From Leucobacter sp. cx-328 (GTDB taxonomy: Bacteria; Actinomycetota; Actinomycetes; Actinomycetales; Microbacteriaceae), in NCBI RefSeq assembly GCF_014530035.1, contig NZ_JACVMX010000003.1, positions 1 to 64,000 on the forward strand: a DNA stretch of 64,000 nt, written 5' to 3'. The translations under genes and the position numbers were made by a program. Shown one piece after another: positions 9,179 through 18,192 of this stretch. Positions within the stretch are counted from its first letter, which is position 1. The number at the start of each line of letters is the position of its first letter. The notes beneath the pieces are model-generated. The model made no database searches, was not told where the DNA came from, and was given only the letters and a program-made list of their open reading frames with translations.

Positions 9179-11146
9179 GTGGCCGATGGCTTCTCCCTGT
9201 TTACCGATCGTTCGATCGTTGCAATGCGCGTCAATGGCGAGCTGAAAGATCTTGCCGCGACGGTAACTGAGACCGATACGGTCGAGCCTGTCACTATCGA
9301 CAGCGAAGACGGTATTTCGATCCTTCGCCACTCGGCTGCGCACGTGCTCGCGCAGGCGGTGCAGCGCATCAACCCCGAAACCAAGCTCGGTATTGGCCCG
9401 CCCATCACTGATGGTTTTTACTACGACTTCGACCCCGCGACTCCATTCACGCCTGAAGACCTCAAGGCGCTTGAGAAGGAAATGCAGAAGATCGTGAAGC
9501 AGGGCCAGCGCTTCGTTCGTCGTGTTGTTACCGAAGACGAAGCACGTGCTGAACTTGCAGACGAGCCGTACAAGCTTGAGTTGATCGGCCTCAAGGGTGG
9601 CGCAGATGAGGGCTCCGACAACGAGAGTGTTGAGGTCGGCGGCGCCGAGCTCACCATCTACGACAACGTTGATCCGAAGACCGGCGAGCTCTGCTGGAAG
9701 GACCTCTGCCGCGGCCCGCACGTTCCTTCGACCCGTATGCTCGGCAATGGCTGGGCGCTCATGCGTTCGGCTGGTGCGTACTGGCGCGGTAGTGAGAAGA
9801 ACCCGATGCTGCAGCGTATCTACGGCACGGCATGGCCGACCAAGGACGAGCTGCGTACCTACCAGGTTCGCCTCGAAGAAGCAGCAAAGCGCGATCACCG
9901 TAAGCTCGGTGTTGAGCTCGATCTGTTCAGCTTCCCCGATGAGATCGGTTCCGGTCTCGCGGTATTCCACCCGAAGGGTGGCATCATCCGTCACGAGATC
10001 GAGACCTTCATGCGTGAAGAGCTCATCCGTAACGGGTACGAGGTTGTTAACACGCCGCACATCACCAAGGGCACCCTGTTCGAGACCAGTCAGCACCTGA
10101 ACTGGTACAAGGACGGCATGTTCCCCGCGATGCACCTCGACGAGGTCGTCAACGACGAGGGCCAGGTTGTCAAGCAGGGTCAGGACTACTACCTGAAGCC
10201 CATGAACTGCCCGTTCCACAACTTGATTTTCCGCTCGCGTGCACGCAGCTACCGTGAGCTGCCGCTTCGCCTCGCCGAGTTCGGCACCGTATATCGCTAC
10301 GAAAAGAGCGGCACTCTCGCCGGCCTGACTCGTGTGCGCGGCTTGACTCAGGACGACGCACACATCTACGTCACCGATGAGCAGGTCAAGGGCGAGCTCA
10401 AGCGCCAGCTCGAGTTCGTGTTCGCGACGCTTCGCGCGTATGGTCTTGATGACTTCTATCTTGAGCTTTCGACCCGTGACCCTGAAAAGTCCGTGGGTAC
10501 CGACGAGCAGTGGGCAACCGCAGAGCAGACGCTTCGCGAGGTTGGCGAAGAGTCGGGTCTCGAGCTCGTAGCCGATCCCGGTGGAGCAGCGTTCTATGGG
10601 CCGAAGATTTCGGTTCAGGCGCGCGACGCGATTGGCCGTACCTGGCAGCTCTCGACCGTTCAGCTCGACTTCAACCAGCCTGAGCTTTTCGAGCTCGACT
10701 ACGCGGCAGCAGACGGCACGCGTAAGCAGCCCGTCATGATCCACCGCGCACTGCTCGGCTCGGTTGAGCGCTTCTTCGCAATTCTGCTCGAGCACTACGC
10801 TGGTGTCTTCCCCGTGTGGCTTTCTCCCGTCCAGGCAGTGGGCATTCCCGTTGCTGAAGAGTACGGCCCCTACCTCGACGATGTCATTGCGAAGCTTCGC
10901 AAGGCTGGCGTGCGCGCAGAGGTCGACCACTCAGACGACCGTATGTCGAAGAAGATTCGCAACCACACCAAGGCGAAGGTGCCGTTCCAGCTCATCGCTG
11001 GTGAGGATGACCGTGCCGCGGGTGCTGTGAGCTTCCGTTTCCGTGACGGCACGCAGCTCAACGGCGTGCCCGTAGAAGATGCGATTGCTCGCATCGTGAG
11101 CGCAATTGAAACTCATGAGCAGGTCACGACTGCGTGGACCGAATGA
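9179..11146 (+). CDS. thrS: Threonyl-tRNA synthetase
   Basis: Class II synthetase that charges tRNA-Thr. 655 residues: N-terminal TGS domain, the editing domain, a catalytic core (about 245-520) and the anticodon-binding domain. The zinc-binding set is present: Cys near 343 in MNCPFH, His near 394 in QDDAHIY and His near 522 in MIHRAL. Start GTG at 9179 follows AAGGAG by about ten bases. A TAAGAT -10 lies at 9132. I found no T-box in the short leader. The stop overlaps the HIT gene start (ATGA). Confidence 0.96.
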   Translation: MADGFSLFTDRSIVAMRVNGELKDLAATVTETDTVEPVTIDSEDGISILRHSAAHVLAQAVQRINPETKLGIGPPITDGFYYDFDPATPFTPEDLKALEKEMQKIVKQGQRFVRRVVTEDEARAELADEPYKLELIGLKGGADEGSDNESVEVGGAELTIYDNVDPKTGELCWKDLCRGPHVPSTRMLGNGWALMRSAGAYWRGSEKNPMLQRIYGTAWPTKDELRTYQVRLEEAAKRDHRKLGVELDLFSFPDEIGSGLAVFHPKGGIIRHEIETFMREELIRNGYEVVNTPHITKGTLFETSQHLNWYKDGMFPAMHLDEVVNDEGQVVKQGQDYYLKPMNCPFHNLIFRSRARSYRELPLRLAEFGTVYRYEKSGTLAGLTRVRGLTQDDAHIYVTDEQVKGELKRQLEFVFATLRAYGLDDFYLELSTRDPEKSVGTDEQWATAEQTLREVGEESGLELVADPGGAAFYGPKISVQARDAIGRTWQLSTVQLDFNQPELFELDYAAADGTRKQPVMIHRALLGSVERFFAILLEHYAGVFPVWLSPVQAVGIPVAEEYGPYLDDVIAKLRKAGVRAEVDHSDDRMSKKIRNHTKAKVPFQLIAGEDDRAAGAVSFRFRDGTQLNGVPVEDAIARIVSAIETHEQVTTAWTE

Positions 11147-11718
11147 ACGAGTCTGCGGCTGTAGACCCCACACCCTCGGTTGAGGGTGTGGGCGAGCGGG
11201 GTACCGTCGGCGTTGCCGACGACCTCGCCCGCCTCTGGGTTCCGCACCGCATGGTCTACGTTTCAGACGATCGCCAGCCGACACAGACTGACTGCCCGTT
11301 CTGCGCTGCCCCTGAAATGAGCGACGAAGACTCGCTCATTGTGTTCCGTGGTAAGTCCGCGTACGTGATCATGAACCTGTTCCCATACAACAACGGACAC
11401 GTTCTGGTCTGCCCGTACCGACATATCGCTCAATATGACGAAGCGACCACCGAAGAGGTGGCCGAAATTGGAGCGCTGACCCAGAAGGCGATGCGCGTGT
11501 TGCGCAAAGTGATGGGCTGCCACGGTTTCAACTTGGGCATGAACCAGGGTGAAATCGCAGGCGCCGGCATTGCTGCGCACCTGCACCAGCACATCGTGCC
11601 CCGCTGGGCAAACGATGCAAACTTCTTCCCAATCATCGCGAAGACGAAGGCGATGCCGCAGTTGCTCGGAGATCTGCGAGAGGCGATTGCGGTCGCGTGG
11701 GCCGATCCACCGGATTGA
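11143..11718 (+). CDS. HIT-family nucleotide phosphorylase/hydrolase
   Basis: Histidine-triad enzyme, 191 residues from the ATG at 11143 that overlaps the thrS stop. The triad [10 protein letters not shown] puts His at 146, 148 and 150. CPFC (Cys 51, 54) lies in the N-terminal part, as in the mycobacterial diadenosine-tetraphosphate phosphorylase that also sits next to thrS. The likely substrate is therefore Ap4A, a by-product of synthetase reactions, which fits its coupling to thrS. In many relatives pgsA, an acyltransferase and pimA follow; here yebC follows after 61 bases. Family call is firm, substrate inferred. Confidence 0.88.
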   Translation: MNESAAVDPTPSVEGVGERGTVGVADDLARLWVPHRMVYVSDDRQPTQTDCPFCAAPEMSDEDSLIVFRGKSAYVIMNLFPYNNGHVLVCPYRHIAQYDEATTEEVAEIGALTQKAMRVLRKVMGCHGFNLGMNQGEIAGAGIAAHLHQHIVPRWANDANFFPIIAKTKAMPQLLGDLREAIAVAWADPPD

Positions 11719-11779
11719 TCCACACCCGCCGCATTTCACCCCGTAGTATCGATCGAATTTTCACGAAAAGGAGCTCCAC

Positions 11780-12544
11780 ATGTCAGGACACTCCAAGTGG
11801 GCAACCACCAAGCACAAGAAGGCCATCCTTGACTCGCGCCGCGCAAAGGCATTCGCGAAGTACATCAAGGTGATCGAGGTCGCAGCTCGCATCGGCGGCG
11901 CTGACCTCGCAGGTAACCCGGCTCTTGCCGAGGCAGTCCACAAGGCTAAGAAGAACTCGGTTCCCGGTGACAACATCGACCGCGCGATCAAGCGTGGCGC
12001 TGGCCTCACCGGTGAGTCGGTTGAGTACATGAACATCATGTACGAGGCATACGGCCCCAACGGCGTCGCGCTCATGATCGAATGTCTGACCGACAACAAG
12101 AACCGTGCAGCAGCAGAGGTTCGCACCGCGTTGACCCGCAACAACGGCGCACTCGGTGAGCAAGGCAGCGTTGCGTACAACTTCGCGCGCAAGGGTGTCA
12201 TCACTGTTCCGGCAGCGGGCACCACCGAGGACGACGTTCTCATGGCAGTGCTCGATGCAGGCGCTGACGAAGTCACCCCGACCCCGAACGGCGAAGCTTT
12301 CGAGGTGTACACCGAGCCCACCGACATCGAGGTTGTCCGCAAGGCGCTCGTCGACGCTGGTATCGAGTACGACTCGGCTGAGACAGAGTTCGTTCCGAAC
12401 CTCAAGGTCGAGATCGACGCAGACACCGCACGTAAGGTGTTCCGCCTCATTGACGCGCTTGAAGACAGCGACGACGTACAGAATGTGTTCTCGAACTTCG
12501 ACCTCACCGCAGAGGTGCAGGCGGAGCTCGCAGAAGACGAGTAA
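11780..12544 (+). CDS. YebC/PmpR-family protein
   Basis: 254 residues, normal for the family, opening with the hallmark [15 protein letters not shown]. The central EAYGPNGVA motif and the acidic C-terminus are also typical. Members act as DNA-binding regulators or, as shown for some, help ribosomes through polyproline stretches. A clear AAAGGAG precedes the ATG. Its place before ruvC is conserved in actinobacteria. I cannot tell which functional subgroup it belongs to. Confidence 0.92.
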   Translation: MSGHSKWATTKHKKAILDSRRAKAFAKYIKVIEVAARIGGADLAGNPALAEAVHKAKKNSVPGDNIDRAIKRGAGLTGESVEYMNIMYEAYGPNGVALMIECLTDNKNRAAAEVRTALTRNNGALGEQGSVAYNFARKGVITVPAAGTTEDDVLMAVLDAGADEVTPTPNGEAFEVYTEPTDIEVVRKALVDAGIEYDSAETEFVPNLKVEIDADTARKVFRLIDALEDSDDVQNVFSNFDLTAEVQAELAEDE

Positions 12545-12657
12545 GGCGTTACGAGTTGAGGGCCTGCTACGTGAATGCGTTTCACGGCAGGCCCTCAGCC
12601 GTATCCCCGTACCTCTTACAGCCACCCGCGCAAGGCGCACCAAGAAACGAGCCTCAC

Positions 12658-13260
12658 ATGAGCCGCATTATCGGCATCGACCCCGGCCTCACCCGTCTGG
12701 GCGTCGGAATCGTCACCGCTGGCGCCTCACGGCAGGTCACGTTCGAGCACGTCGAGGTGCTGCGCACCTCCGCTGACATGCCACTCCCGCAGCGTCTTCA
12801 CACGCTCGGCAAGAGCATCGGCCGCCTGCTTGACGGTGAAAAGCCCACCGCGATCGCGCTTGAGCGTGTCTTCGCGCAGGACAACGTCGCGAGCGTGATG
12901 GGCGTTGCCCAGATCAGTGGCGTCGTGATGTTCCTCGCCGAAGAGCGCGGTATTCCCGTTTCGCTGTACACGCCAAACGAGGTTAAGGCGCAGGTCACCG
13001 GTTACGGTGCTGCCGACAAGGCGCAGGTCACGACGATGGTCACCCGCCTGCTTAAGCTCGCCGCGCCTCCCAAGCCTGCGGATGCTGCCGACGCGCTCGC
13101 ACTCGCCATCACGCACGCATGGAATGTGAGTAGGGGCGGATCCGCCAGCCGCATGGAACGGTTCGACGGTGTCGGCGCGCCCGTCACCGAAACACCAGCG
13201 CAGCGCGCGTGGCGTGAAGCCGAGGCGAAGCTTGGCAAGCGCCGCGGCGCTCGAACCTAA
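12658..13260 (+). CDS. ruvC: Holliday junction resolvase RuvC
   Basis: Endonuclease that cuts four-way DNA junctions late in homologous recombination. 200 residues. The catalytic acids are in place: Asp8 in GIDPGL, Glu69 in ALERVF, and Asp142 and Asp145 in ADAADALALAI. I start at ATG 12658 (MSRIIGIDPG); the frame is open 34 codons upstream without family similarity. ruvA and ruvB, which usually follow directly, are absent here. Instead a gene on the other strand ends against it, sharing bases of the two stop codons. Confidence 0.95.
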   Translation: MSRIIGIDPGLTRLGVGIVTAGASRQVTFEHVEVLRTSADMPLPQRLHTLGKSIGRLLDGEKPTAIALERVFAQDNVASVMGVAQISGVVMFLAEERGIPVSLYTPNEVKAQVTGYGAADKAQVTTMVTRLLKLAAPPKPADAADALALAITHAWNVSRGGSASRMERFDGVGAPVTETPAQRAWREAEAKLGKRRGART

Positions 13261-14084
13261 ACTTTCGGGGTGGGCCCGGTGTAGCCGAAGCGTTCGTCTT
13301 CTTCGTCGTTCGGTGCAGGCTCCGGACCAGCGTTCGGAAGCGGGTACGCATCAGGCAGGATGTCGGGGAGTGGCATCGGCAAATTGAGCGCGCCGGTCTC
13401 CAGTGCTTCCTGAATCGCGACTTCGACCTCGCGCTGCTTGCGCAGACGAATCCGAGTGAGCGCTCGCTGCTCGGGCAAGCTCCAGCCGAAGCGAACTGCC
13501 AGCAGCCGAACTACCGTCGTGACGAGGACGCAGACAATTCCGGCGACCAGCACGGGTACCTTGAACATCAGCAAGACCGTGAGCACAGTCACACCAGCGA
13601 GGCTCGCGACGGCGTAGAGCGAGCCGACATGCATGAGCGCGATCGGCATGTTCAACATGACGTCGCGCAACGCGCCACCACCAACTGCCGATATTACGCC
13701 GATGAAGATGGCTGGCACGAATGGCAAGCCCATCTCAAACGCCTTCGTCGTGCCGATCGCACCGAACATGCCGATGCTGATTGCATCGAGGAACGTGATC
13801 GCCGGGTCGAGCCGCTCGAAGATGCGCGGCAGGCTCATGCCGAGCAAGGCTGCTCCGACCGCGACGATCAAGTAGTAGTTGTTCGAGAACGCTGCGGGCG
13901 TCACGCCGAGCAGCATGTCGCGCAAGAAGCCACCACCGACGCCCGTTGCAACGCCGATGAGCGCGACTCCGAGCAGGTCAAGTTTCTTGAAGCCCGCGGC
14001 AAACAGGGCACCCTGTAGGCTGCCGGTGCCGACCGCGATGAGGTCGGCTGCAAGCGGAGTCTGAAACGTTTCGTCGAGCAACAC
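13257..14084 (-). CDS. TRIC-type cation channel family protein (YadS/UPF0126)
   Basis: Polytopic membrane protein of 275 residues with two homologous halves, each holding the glycine-rich signature (GVGGGFLRDMLLG and AVGGGALRDVMLN). This is the duplicated three-helix unit of bacterial trimeric intracellular cation channels, thought to conduct K+ or related ions. After the membrane part there is a soluble tail of about 75 residues, longer than usual and ending in a Pro/Glu/Asp-rich stretch. The start taken is GTG 14084; an adjacent TTG at 14081 is possible because AGGAG lies very close. It converges on ruvC and diverges from recO. Confidence 0.85.
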   Translation of the reverse strand: MLLDETFQTPLAADLIAVGTGSLQGALFAAGFKKLDLLGVALIGVATGVGGGFLRDMLLGVTPAAFSNNYYLIVAVGAALLGMSLPRIFERLDPAITFLDAISIGMFGAIGTTKAFEMGLPFVPAIFIGVISAVGGGALRDVMLNMPIALMHVGSLYAVASLAGVTVLTVLLMFKVPVLVAGIVCVLVTTVVRLLAVRFGWSLPEQRALTRIRLRKQREVEVAIQEALETGALNLPMPLPDILPDAYPLPNAGPEPAPNDEEDERFGYTGPTPKV

Positions 14085-14147
14085 ACTCCTATTCTTTCAC
14101 CCGTTTACTCGCAGTTCGCTCGATGCGGAATAGGGAATACTAGAGGC

Positions 14148-14870
14148 ATGCCCCTGTACCGTGAAGTTGGCGTCGTGTTGCGCACGCAGAAGTTGGGTGA
14201 AGCAGACCGCATCATCACCCTCTTCACACGAAACCACGGCATTTTGCGCGCGGTCGCGAAGGGGGTGCGCCGTACTTCGTCAAAGTTCGGTGCGCGACTT
14301 GAACCTTTCATGGTGGCGGATCTGCAATGCTTCGAGGGTCGCACCCTCGACACGATTACGCAGGCCTCGACCCTCGGCTCGTATGGCGCCCAGATCACCG
14401 CTGACTATGACCGCTACCGTGCGGCGAGCGTGGTTGCTGAAATGGCTGAGCGGTTGGGTGAGGGAGATCCGTCTGAGCAGCAGCTCCGGCTTCTGATCGG
14501 CGCGTTGCGGACACTCGCGGCGGGCAAAATGCCGTCCGGTCTTGTGCGTGACAGCTATTTACTGCGGGCACTCAGCGAGGCGGGCTGGACGCCCGGCCTT
14601 GATGAGTGCGTGCGCTGTGGTGCAGCAGGCCCGCACACACTCTTTGCTGTGCAGCTCGGTGGCGTGATTTGTGAGGCATGTCGCATCGCCGGAATTCCAC
14701 GCCTGGACCCCGAGGCGATAGCGTTGCTCACAGCACTCGGCGCAGGCGATTGGGAAACGATTTCTTCGGCACAATCCCGCGCAATCGACCAGGCTGCGGG
14801 CATCGTGGCCGCGTACGCCCAGTGGCACCTTGAGCGCGGCCTGCGAGCCCTGAAGGTTGGCCGGGCTTAA
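14148..14870 (+). CDS. recO: DNA repair protein RecO
   Basis: Recombination mediator that loads RecA with RecR and anneals single strands. 240 residues: N-terminal OB fold ([20 protein letters not shown]) and a helical C-terminal part with a zinc site (CVRC near 154-157 and CEAC near 175-178). It begins the recO-uppS-dusB-dgt-dnaG series, an order familiar in this group. Confidence 0.93.
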   Translation: MPLYREVGVVLRTQKLGEADRIITLFTRNHGILRAVAKGVRRTSSKFGARLEPFMVADLQCFEGRTLDTITQASTLGSYGAQITADYDRYRAASVVAEMAERLGEGDPSEQQLRLLIGALRTLAAGKMPSGLVRDSYLLRALSEAGWTPGLDECVRCGAAGPHTLFAVQLGGVICEACRIAGIPRLDPEAIALLTALGAGDWETISSAQSRAIDQAAGIVAAYAQWHLERGLRALKVGRA

Positions 14871-14880
14871 ACTGTCACCC

Positions 14881-15687
14881 ATGCACCAGGCACCCGAAAA
14901 TCTCGTCCCGGTCGATTGGACGGGGGAGCAGCCCCCGAAATTTGCTGGGCCAGCACCGAAGCACGTCGCCATCGTTATGGACGGTAATGGCCGCTGGGCG
15001 AATCAGCGCGGCCTCGCTCGCGTTGAGGGACACAAGATGGGCGAACAGGCGCTCCTCGACGTTGTTGCTGGCGCGATTCAGGCAGGTGTCACCCACCTGA
15101 GCGTGTACGCCTTTTCAACCGAGAATTGGCGGCGCTCGCCTGATGAGGTGCGCTTCCTCATGGGCTTCAACCGCGACGTACTGCGTCGTCGTCGCAATCA
15201 ACTTGATAGCTGGAACGTGCGTATGCGCTGGGCCGGCCGTCGGCCGAAGCTCTGGGGCTCGGTCATCAAAGAACTGCAGGCTTCGGAACGCGTCACTCGC
15301 AACAACACGGGCCTCACCCTCACCATGTGCGTGAACTATGGCGGTCGTAACGAGATCACCGACGCGGTTCGCCGAATTGCCGAAGAAGTAAAGCGCGGGG
15401 AGCTCAGCCCGAAGGGCATTACAGAGCGTGTCATCGAACGCCATCTCTATGTGCCTGAGCTGCCAGAGGTAGACCTATTCGTGCGCAGTTCTGGCGAGCA
15501 GCGCACGAGCAACTTCATGCTGTGGCAATCGGCCTACGCGGAGATGGTGTTCCTCGATACGCTCTGGCCAGATTTTGGGCGTAAGGATCTCTGGGAGGCG
15601 ATCCGCATTTTTCATGCGCGCGATCGTCGCTTCGGCGGCGCTGTCGACACGCCAGAAGCCGGTCAGTCCACAGCTGAACTCAGCTGA
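14881..15687 (+). CDS. uppS: Cis-isoprenyl diphosphate synthase (undecaprenyl/decaprenyl type)
   Basis: Condenses isopentenyl units into the long cis-polyprenyl diphosphate that carries peptidoglycan precursors. 268 residues from ATG 14881. VMDGNGRWA near residue 31 has the catalytic Asp, STENW and the C-terminal [11 protein letters not shown] follow. A TTG at 14857 would overlap recO by 14 bases. Neither start has a good ribosome-binding site, so coupling to recO or a leaderless start is possible. Chain length cannot be read from sequence. Confidence 0.92.
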   Translation: MHQAPENLVPVDWTGEQPPKFAGPAPKHVAIVMDGNGRWANQRGLARVEGHKMGEQALLDVVAGAIQAGVTHLSVYAFSTENWRRSPDEVRFLMGFNRDVLRRRRNQLDSWNVRMRWAGRRPKLWGSVIKELQASERVTRNNTGLTLTMCVNYGGRNEITDAVRRIAEEVKRGELSPKGITERVIERHLYVPELPEVDLFVRSSGEQRTSNFMLWQSAYAEMVFLDTLWPDFGRKDLWEAIRIFHARDRRFGGAVDTPEAGQSTAELS

Positions 15688-15715
15688 CAGCTGGATCTGA
15701 GAGAATAGAAGCGAT

Positions 15716-16912
15716 ATGACTGCTCAGACTGCCGCGGCGCCCGCCCTGAAGATCGGCCCGCTAGAACTCGACGTCCCCGTCATCTTGGCTCCCATGGCCG
15801 GAATTACGAACACCGCATTCCGTCGCCTGTGCCGGGAGTACGGTGTTGGCCTGTATGTGAGCGAGATGGTGACGACTCGCGCGCTCGTTGAGCGTACGCC
15901 GAAGTCGCTGCAGCTCATCAAGCATCACGAGAGTGAGACGACTCGCTCGATCCAGCTGTATGGTGTCGACCCGACGACCGTGTCTGAGGCAGTGAAATTC
16001 TTGGTTGGCGAGAACCTCGCTGATCACATCGACTTGAACTTTGGTTGCCCGGTTCCCAAGGTGACGCGTCGCGGCGGCGGCTCGGCACTTCCGTGGAAGA
16101 GTGACCTGTTCCGTGCGATCGTCGAGGGTGCGGTCAAAGCAGCTGGCGACATTCCCCTCACGGTGAAGATGCGCAAGGGCATTGACGCGGATCACCTCAC
16201 CTACCTTGATGCTGCTCGCGCGGCAGAGGACGCAGGTGTGGCGGCGATCGCTTTGCACGGACGTACGGCGAACGAGTTCTACTCGGGCCAGGCCGACTGG
16301 TCTTCGATTGCCAAGCTGAAGGAAACCATCACAAGCGTTCCCGTGCTCGGCAATGGCGATATCTGGGCCGCTGATGACGCGATCCGCATGGTTCGTGAAA
16401 CCGGCTGCGATGGTGTTGTGGTTGGCCGTGGCTGCCTCGGTCGCCCCTGGCTCTTTGGCGACCTCGCCGCTGCCTTCAAGGCCGAGGCTGGCCAGATCAG
16501 CGCAGACGAGGCACAGGCTGCACTTGCGCACCCGAACCTTGGCGAGGTCATGGTCGCAATGCGTCGCCACACCGAATTGCTCGTAGACTTCTACGACGGC
16601 TCGGAAGAGCGCGCTTGCCGCGACATTCGTAAGCACGTCGCGTGGTACTTCAAGGGCTACGGCGTCGGCGGCGAGACCCGTCGTGCGCTTGCGACCGTCG
16701 AGTCGTTCGACCAGATGGACGCCATCTTCGACACGATGGATCGCGAGATGCCCTACCCCGGCGAGGGCGCTGAGGGTCAGCGTGGCCGCGCAGGTAGCCC
16801 GAAGCGCACGATTCTTCCCTACGGCTGGCTCGACAGCCGCGAGACGACCCACATTGACCTTGCAGCCCTTGCTGAGGGCGAAGGCGATGAGACCGGAGTA
16901 GACGGTGGTTAA
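15716..16912 (+). CDS. dusB: tRNA-dihydrouridine synthase (DusB/NifR3 family)
   Basis: FMN enzyme that reduces specific uridines in the tRNA D-loop. 398 residues with a TIM-barrel domain opening VILAPMAGITNTAFRRL, the NFGCP motif with the catalytic Cys near 112, and phosphate-binding GNGDIW and VVVGRGCLGRPW. The C-terminal helical tRNA-binding part is present. It ends eight bases inside the next gene, so dusB and dgt are probably translationally coupled. Confidence 0.93.
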   Translation: MTAQTAAAPALKIGPLELDVPVILAPMAGITNTAFRRLCREYGVGLYVSEMVTTRALVERTPKSLQLIKHHESETTRSIQLYGVDPTTVSEAVKFLVGENLADHIDLNFGCPVPKVTRRGGGSALPWKSDLFRAIVEGAVKAAGDIPLTVKMRKGIDADHLTYLDAARAAEDAGVAAIALHGRTANEFYSGQADWSSIAKLKETITSVPVLGNGDIWAADDAIRMVRETGCDGVVVGRGCLGRPWLFGDLAAAFKAEAGQISADEAQAALAHPNLGEVMVAMRRHTELLVDFYDGSEERACRDIRKHVAWYFKGYGVGGETRRALATVESFDQMDAIFDTMDREMPYPGEGAEGQRGRAGSPKRTILPYGWLDSRETTHIDLAALAEGEGDETGVDGG

Positions 16913-18182
16913 TCGTTCGCTATCCGGCGAGGCAGCGTTGCCTCCCGGATACAGCTCGGGTGACACCGAGCGTTTCCTGCCAGAAACACACAGCGGTGCG
17001 CGGAGCGACTTTGCGCGCGACCGCGCCCGCGTGCTCCACTCCAGCGGATGGCGGCGGCTCTCTGCAAAGACGCAGGTGCTGAGCCCCACCGCCGGAGTGG
17101 ATTTCGCGCGCAATCGACTGACCCACTCGCTCGAGGTCGCACAGATCGGCCGTGAGCTTGCGGCCTCGCTTGAGCTGTCGCAGGACGTCGTAGATACGGC
17201 GTGTCTCGCGCATGACCTTGGCCACCCGCCGTTCGGGCACAACGGTGAACGTGCATTGAACGAGTGGATGACCGGCTTTGGCGGCTTCGAGGGTAACGCG
17301 CAGACACTGCGTATTCTGACGCGCCTCGAACCCAAGCATTTCTCCCCGGAGGGTGACAGCGTTGGCCTGAACCTCACACGTGCGACGCTCGACGCGAGCT
17401 GCAAGTACCCGTGGGCGCTCGAAGAAGCGGCCCCCGGCAGCATGAAGTTCGGCTATTTCGCCGATGACGCGCCGGTCTTTGACTGGTTGCGTCAGGGCGC
17501 AAAGGATCGCCAAAAGTGCGCAGAAGCTCAGGTCATGGATCTTTCCGATGACATCGCGTATTCCGTGCACGACTTCGAAGATGCGATCGTCAGTGAACAC
17601 ATTGATCCGCTCTTTTTGACCGCCAGGTCCGGTCATGATTCACTGATTCGCACCGTCTCTGATTGGGCAGGCGGGGACTTCTCGACCGATGAGCTCGGGG
17701 CAGCCTTTGATCGTATGGCGCACAGCCAGAACTGGCTTACCAGCTGGGATGGCTCGCGCCGCGACCAGGCAAAGCTCAAGAACTTTACGAGCGACATGAT
17801 TGGGCGTTTTGCGCGCACCTCGATCGTGGCGACTGTGACTGCCGCTGATGGAGCCTCACTCGCCAGGTACGGTGCGGAGATTGTGGTGCCGCGCGAGATC
17901 CGCGCCGAAATCGCCACTCTCAAGGGCATCGTGGCCGCATTTGTCATGCAGAGCGGTCGCCGACAGCCAACATATCGCCGACAGCGTAGTTTGCTGATTG
18001 AGCTCCTCCACACGCTCGAGGAGGCCGGCCCGCACGAACTGGAACCGGCGTTTGCCGCGGATTTCCGCGCTGCACAGGACGACGCTGGTGCCCGACGCGC
18101 AATCGTCGACCAGGTGGCATCGCTGACAGATCAGTCGGCAATCGCCTGGTACGAGCGCCTCTGCACGGCTTCTCTCGTCTAA
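16905..18182 (+). CDS. dgt: dNTP triphosphohydrolase (Dgt family)
   Basis: HD-domain enzyme that splits dNTPs to deoxynucleosides and triphosphate, controlling dNTP pools. 425 residues. Metal-binding HD residues are at about His75 (THSLEV), His103-Asp104 (CLAHDLGHPPFGH) and the later Asp in DDIAYSVHD. Start GTG at 16905 overlaps the end of dusB. It lies 10 bases before dnaG, linking nucleotide supply and replication priming in one transcript. Confidence 0.92.
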   Translation: MVNRSLSGEAALPPGYSSGDTERFLPETHSGARSDFARDRARVLHSSGWRRLSAKTQVLSPTAGVDFARNRLTHSLEVAQIGRELAASLELSQDVVDTACLAHDLGHPPFGHNGERALNEWMTGFGGFEGNAQTLRILTRLEPKHFSPEGDSVGLNLTRATLDASCKYPWALEEAAPGSMKFGYFADDAPVFDWLRQGAKDRQKCAEAQVMDLSDDIAYSVHDFEDAIVSEHIDPLFLTARSGHDSLIRTVSDWAGGDFSTDELGAAFDRMAHSQNWLTSWDGSRRDQAKLKNFTSDMIGRFARTSIVATVTAADGASLARYGAEIVVPREIRAEIATLKGIVAAFVMQSGRRQPTYRRQRSLLIELLHTLEEAGPHELEPAFAADFRAAQDDAGARRAIVDQVASLTDQSAIAWYERLCTASLV

Positions 18183-18192
18183 ACTTCACCTC

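Noticed and set aside
9152-10930. 592-codon frame antisense to thrS
   Set aside because: Same cause: mirror of a highly biased coding strand, no motif.
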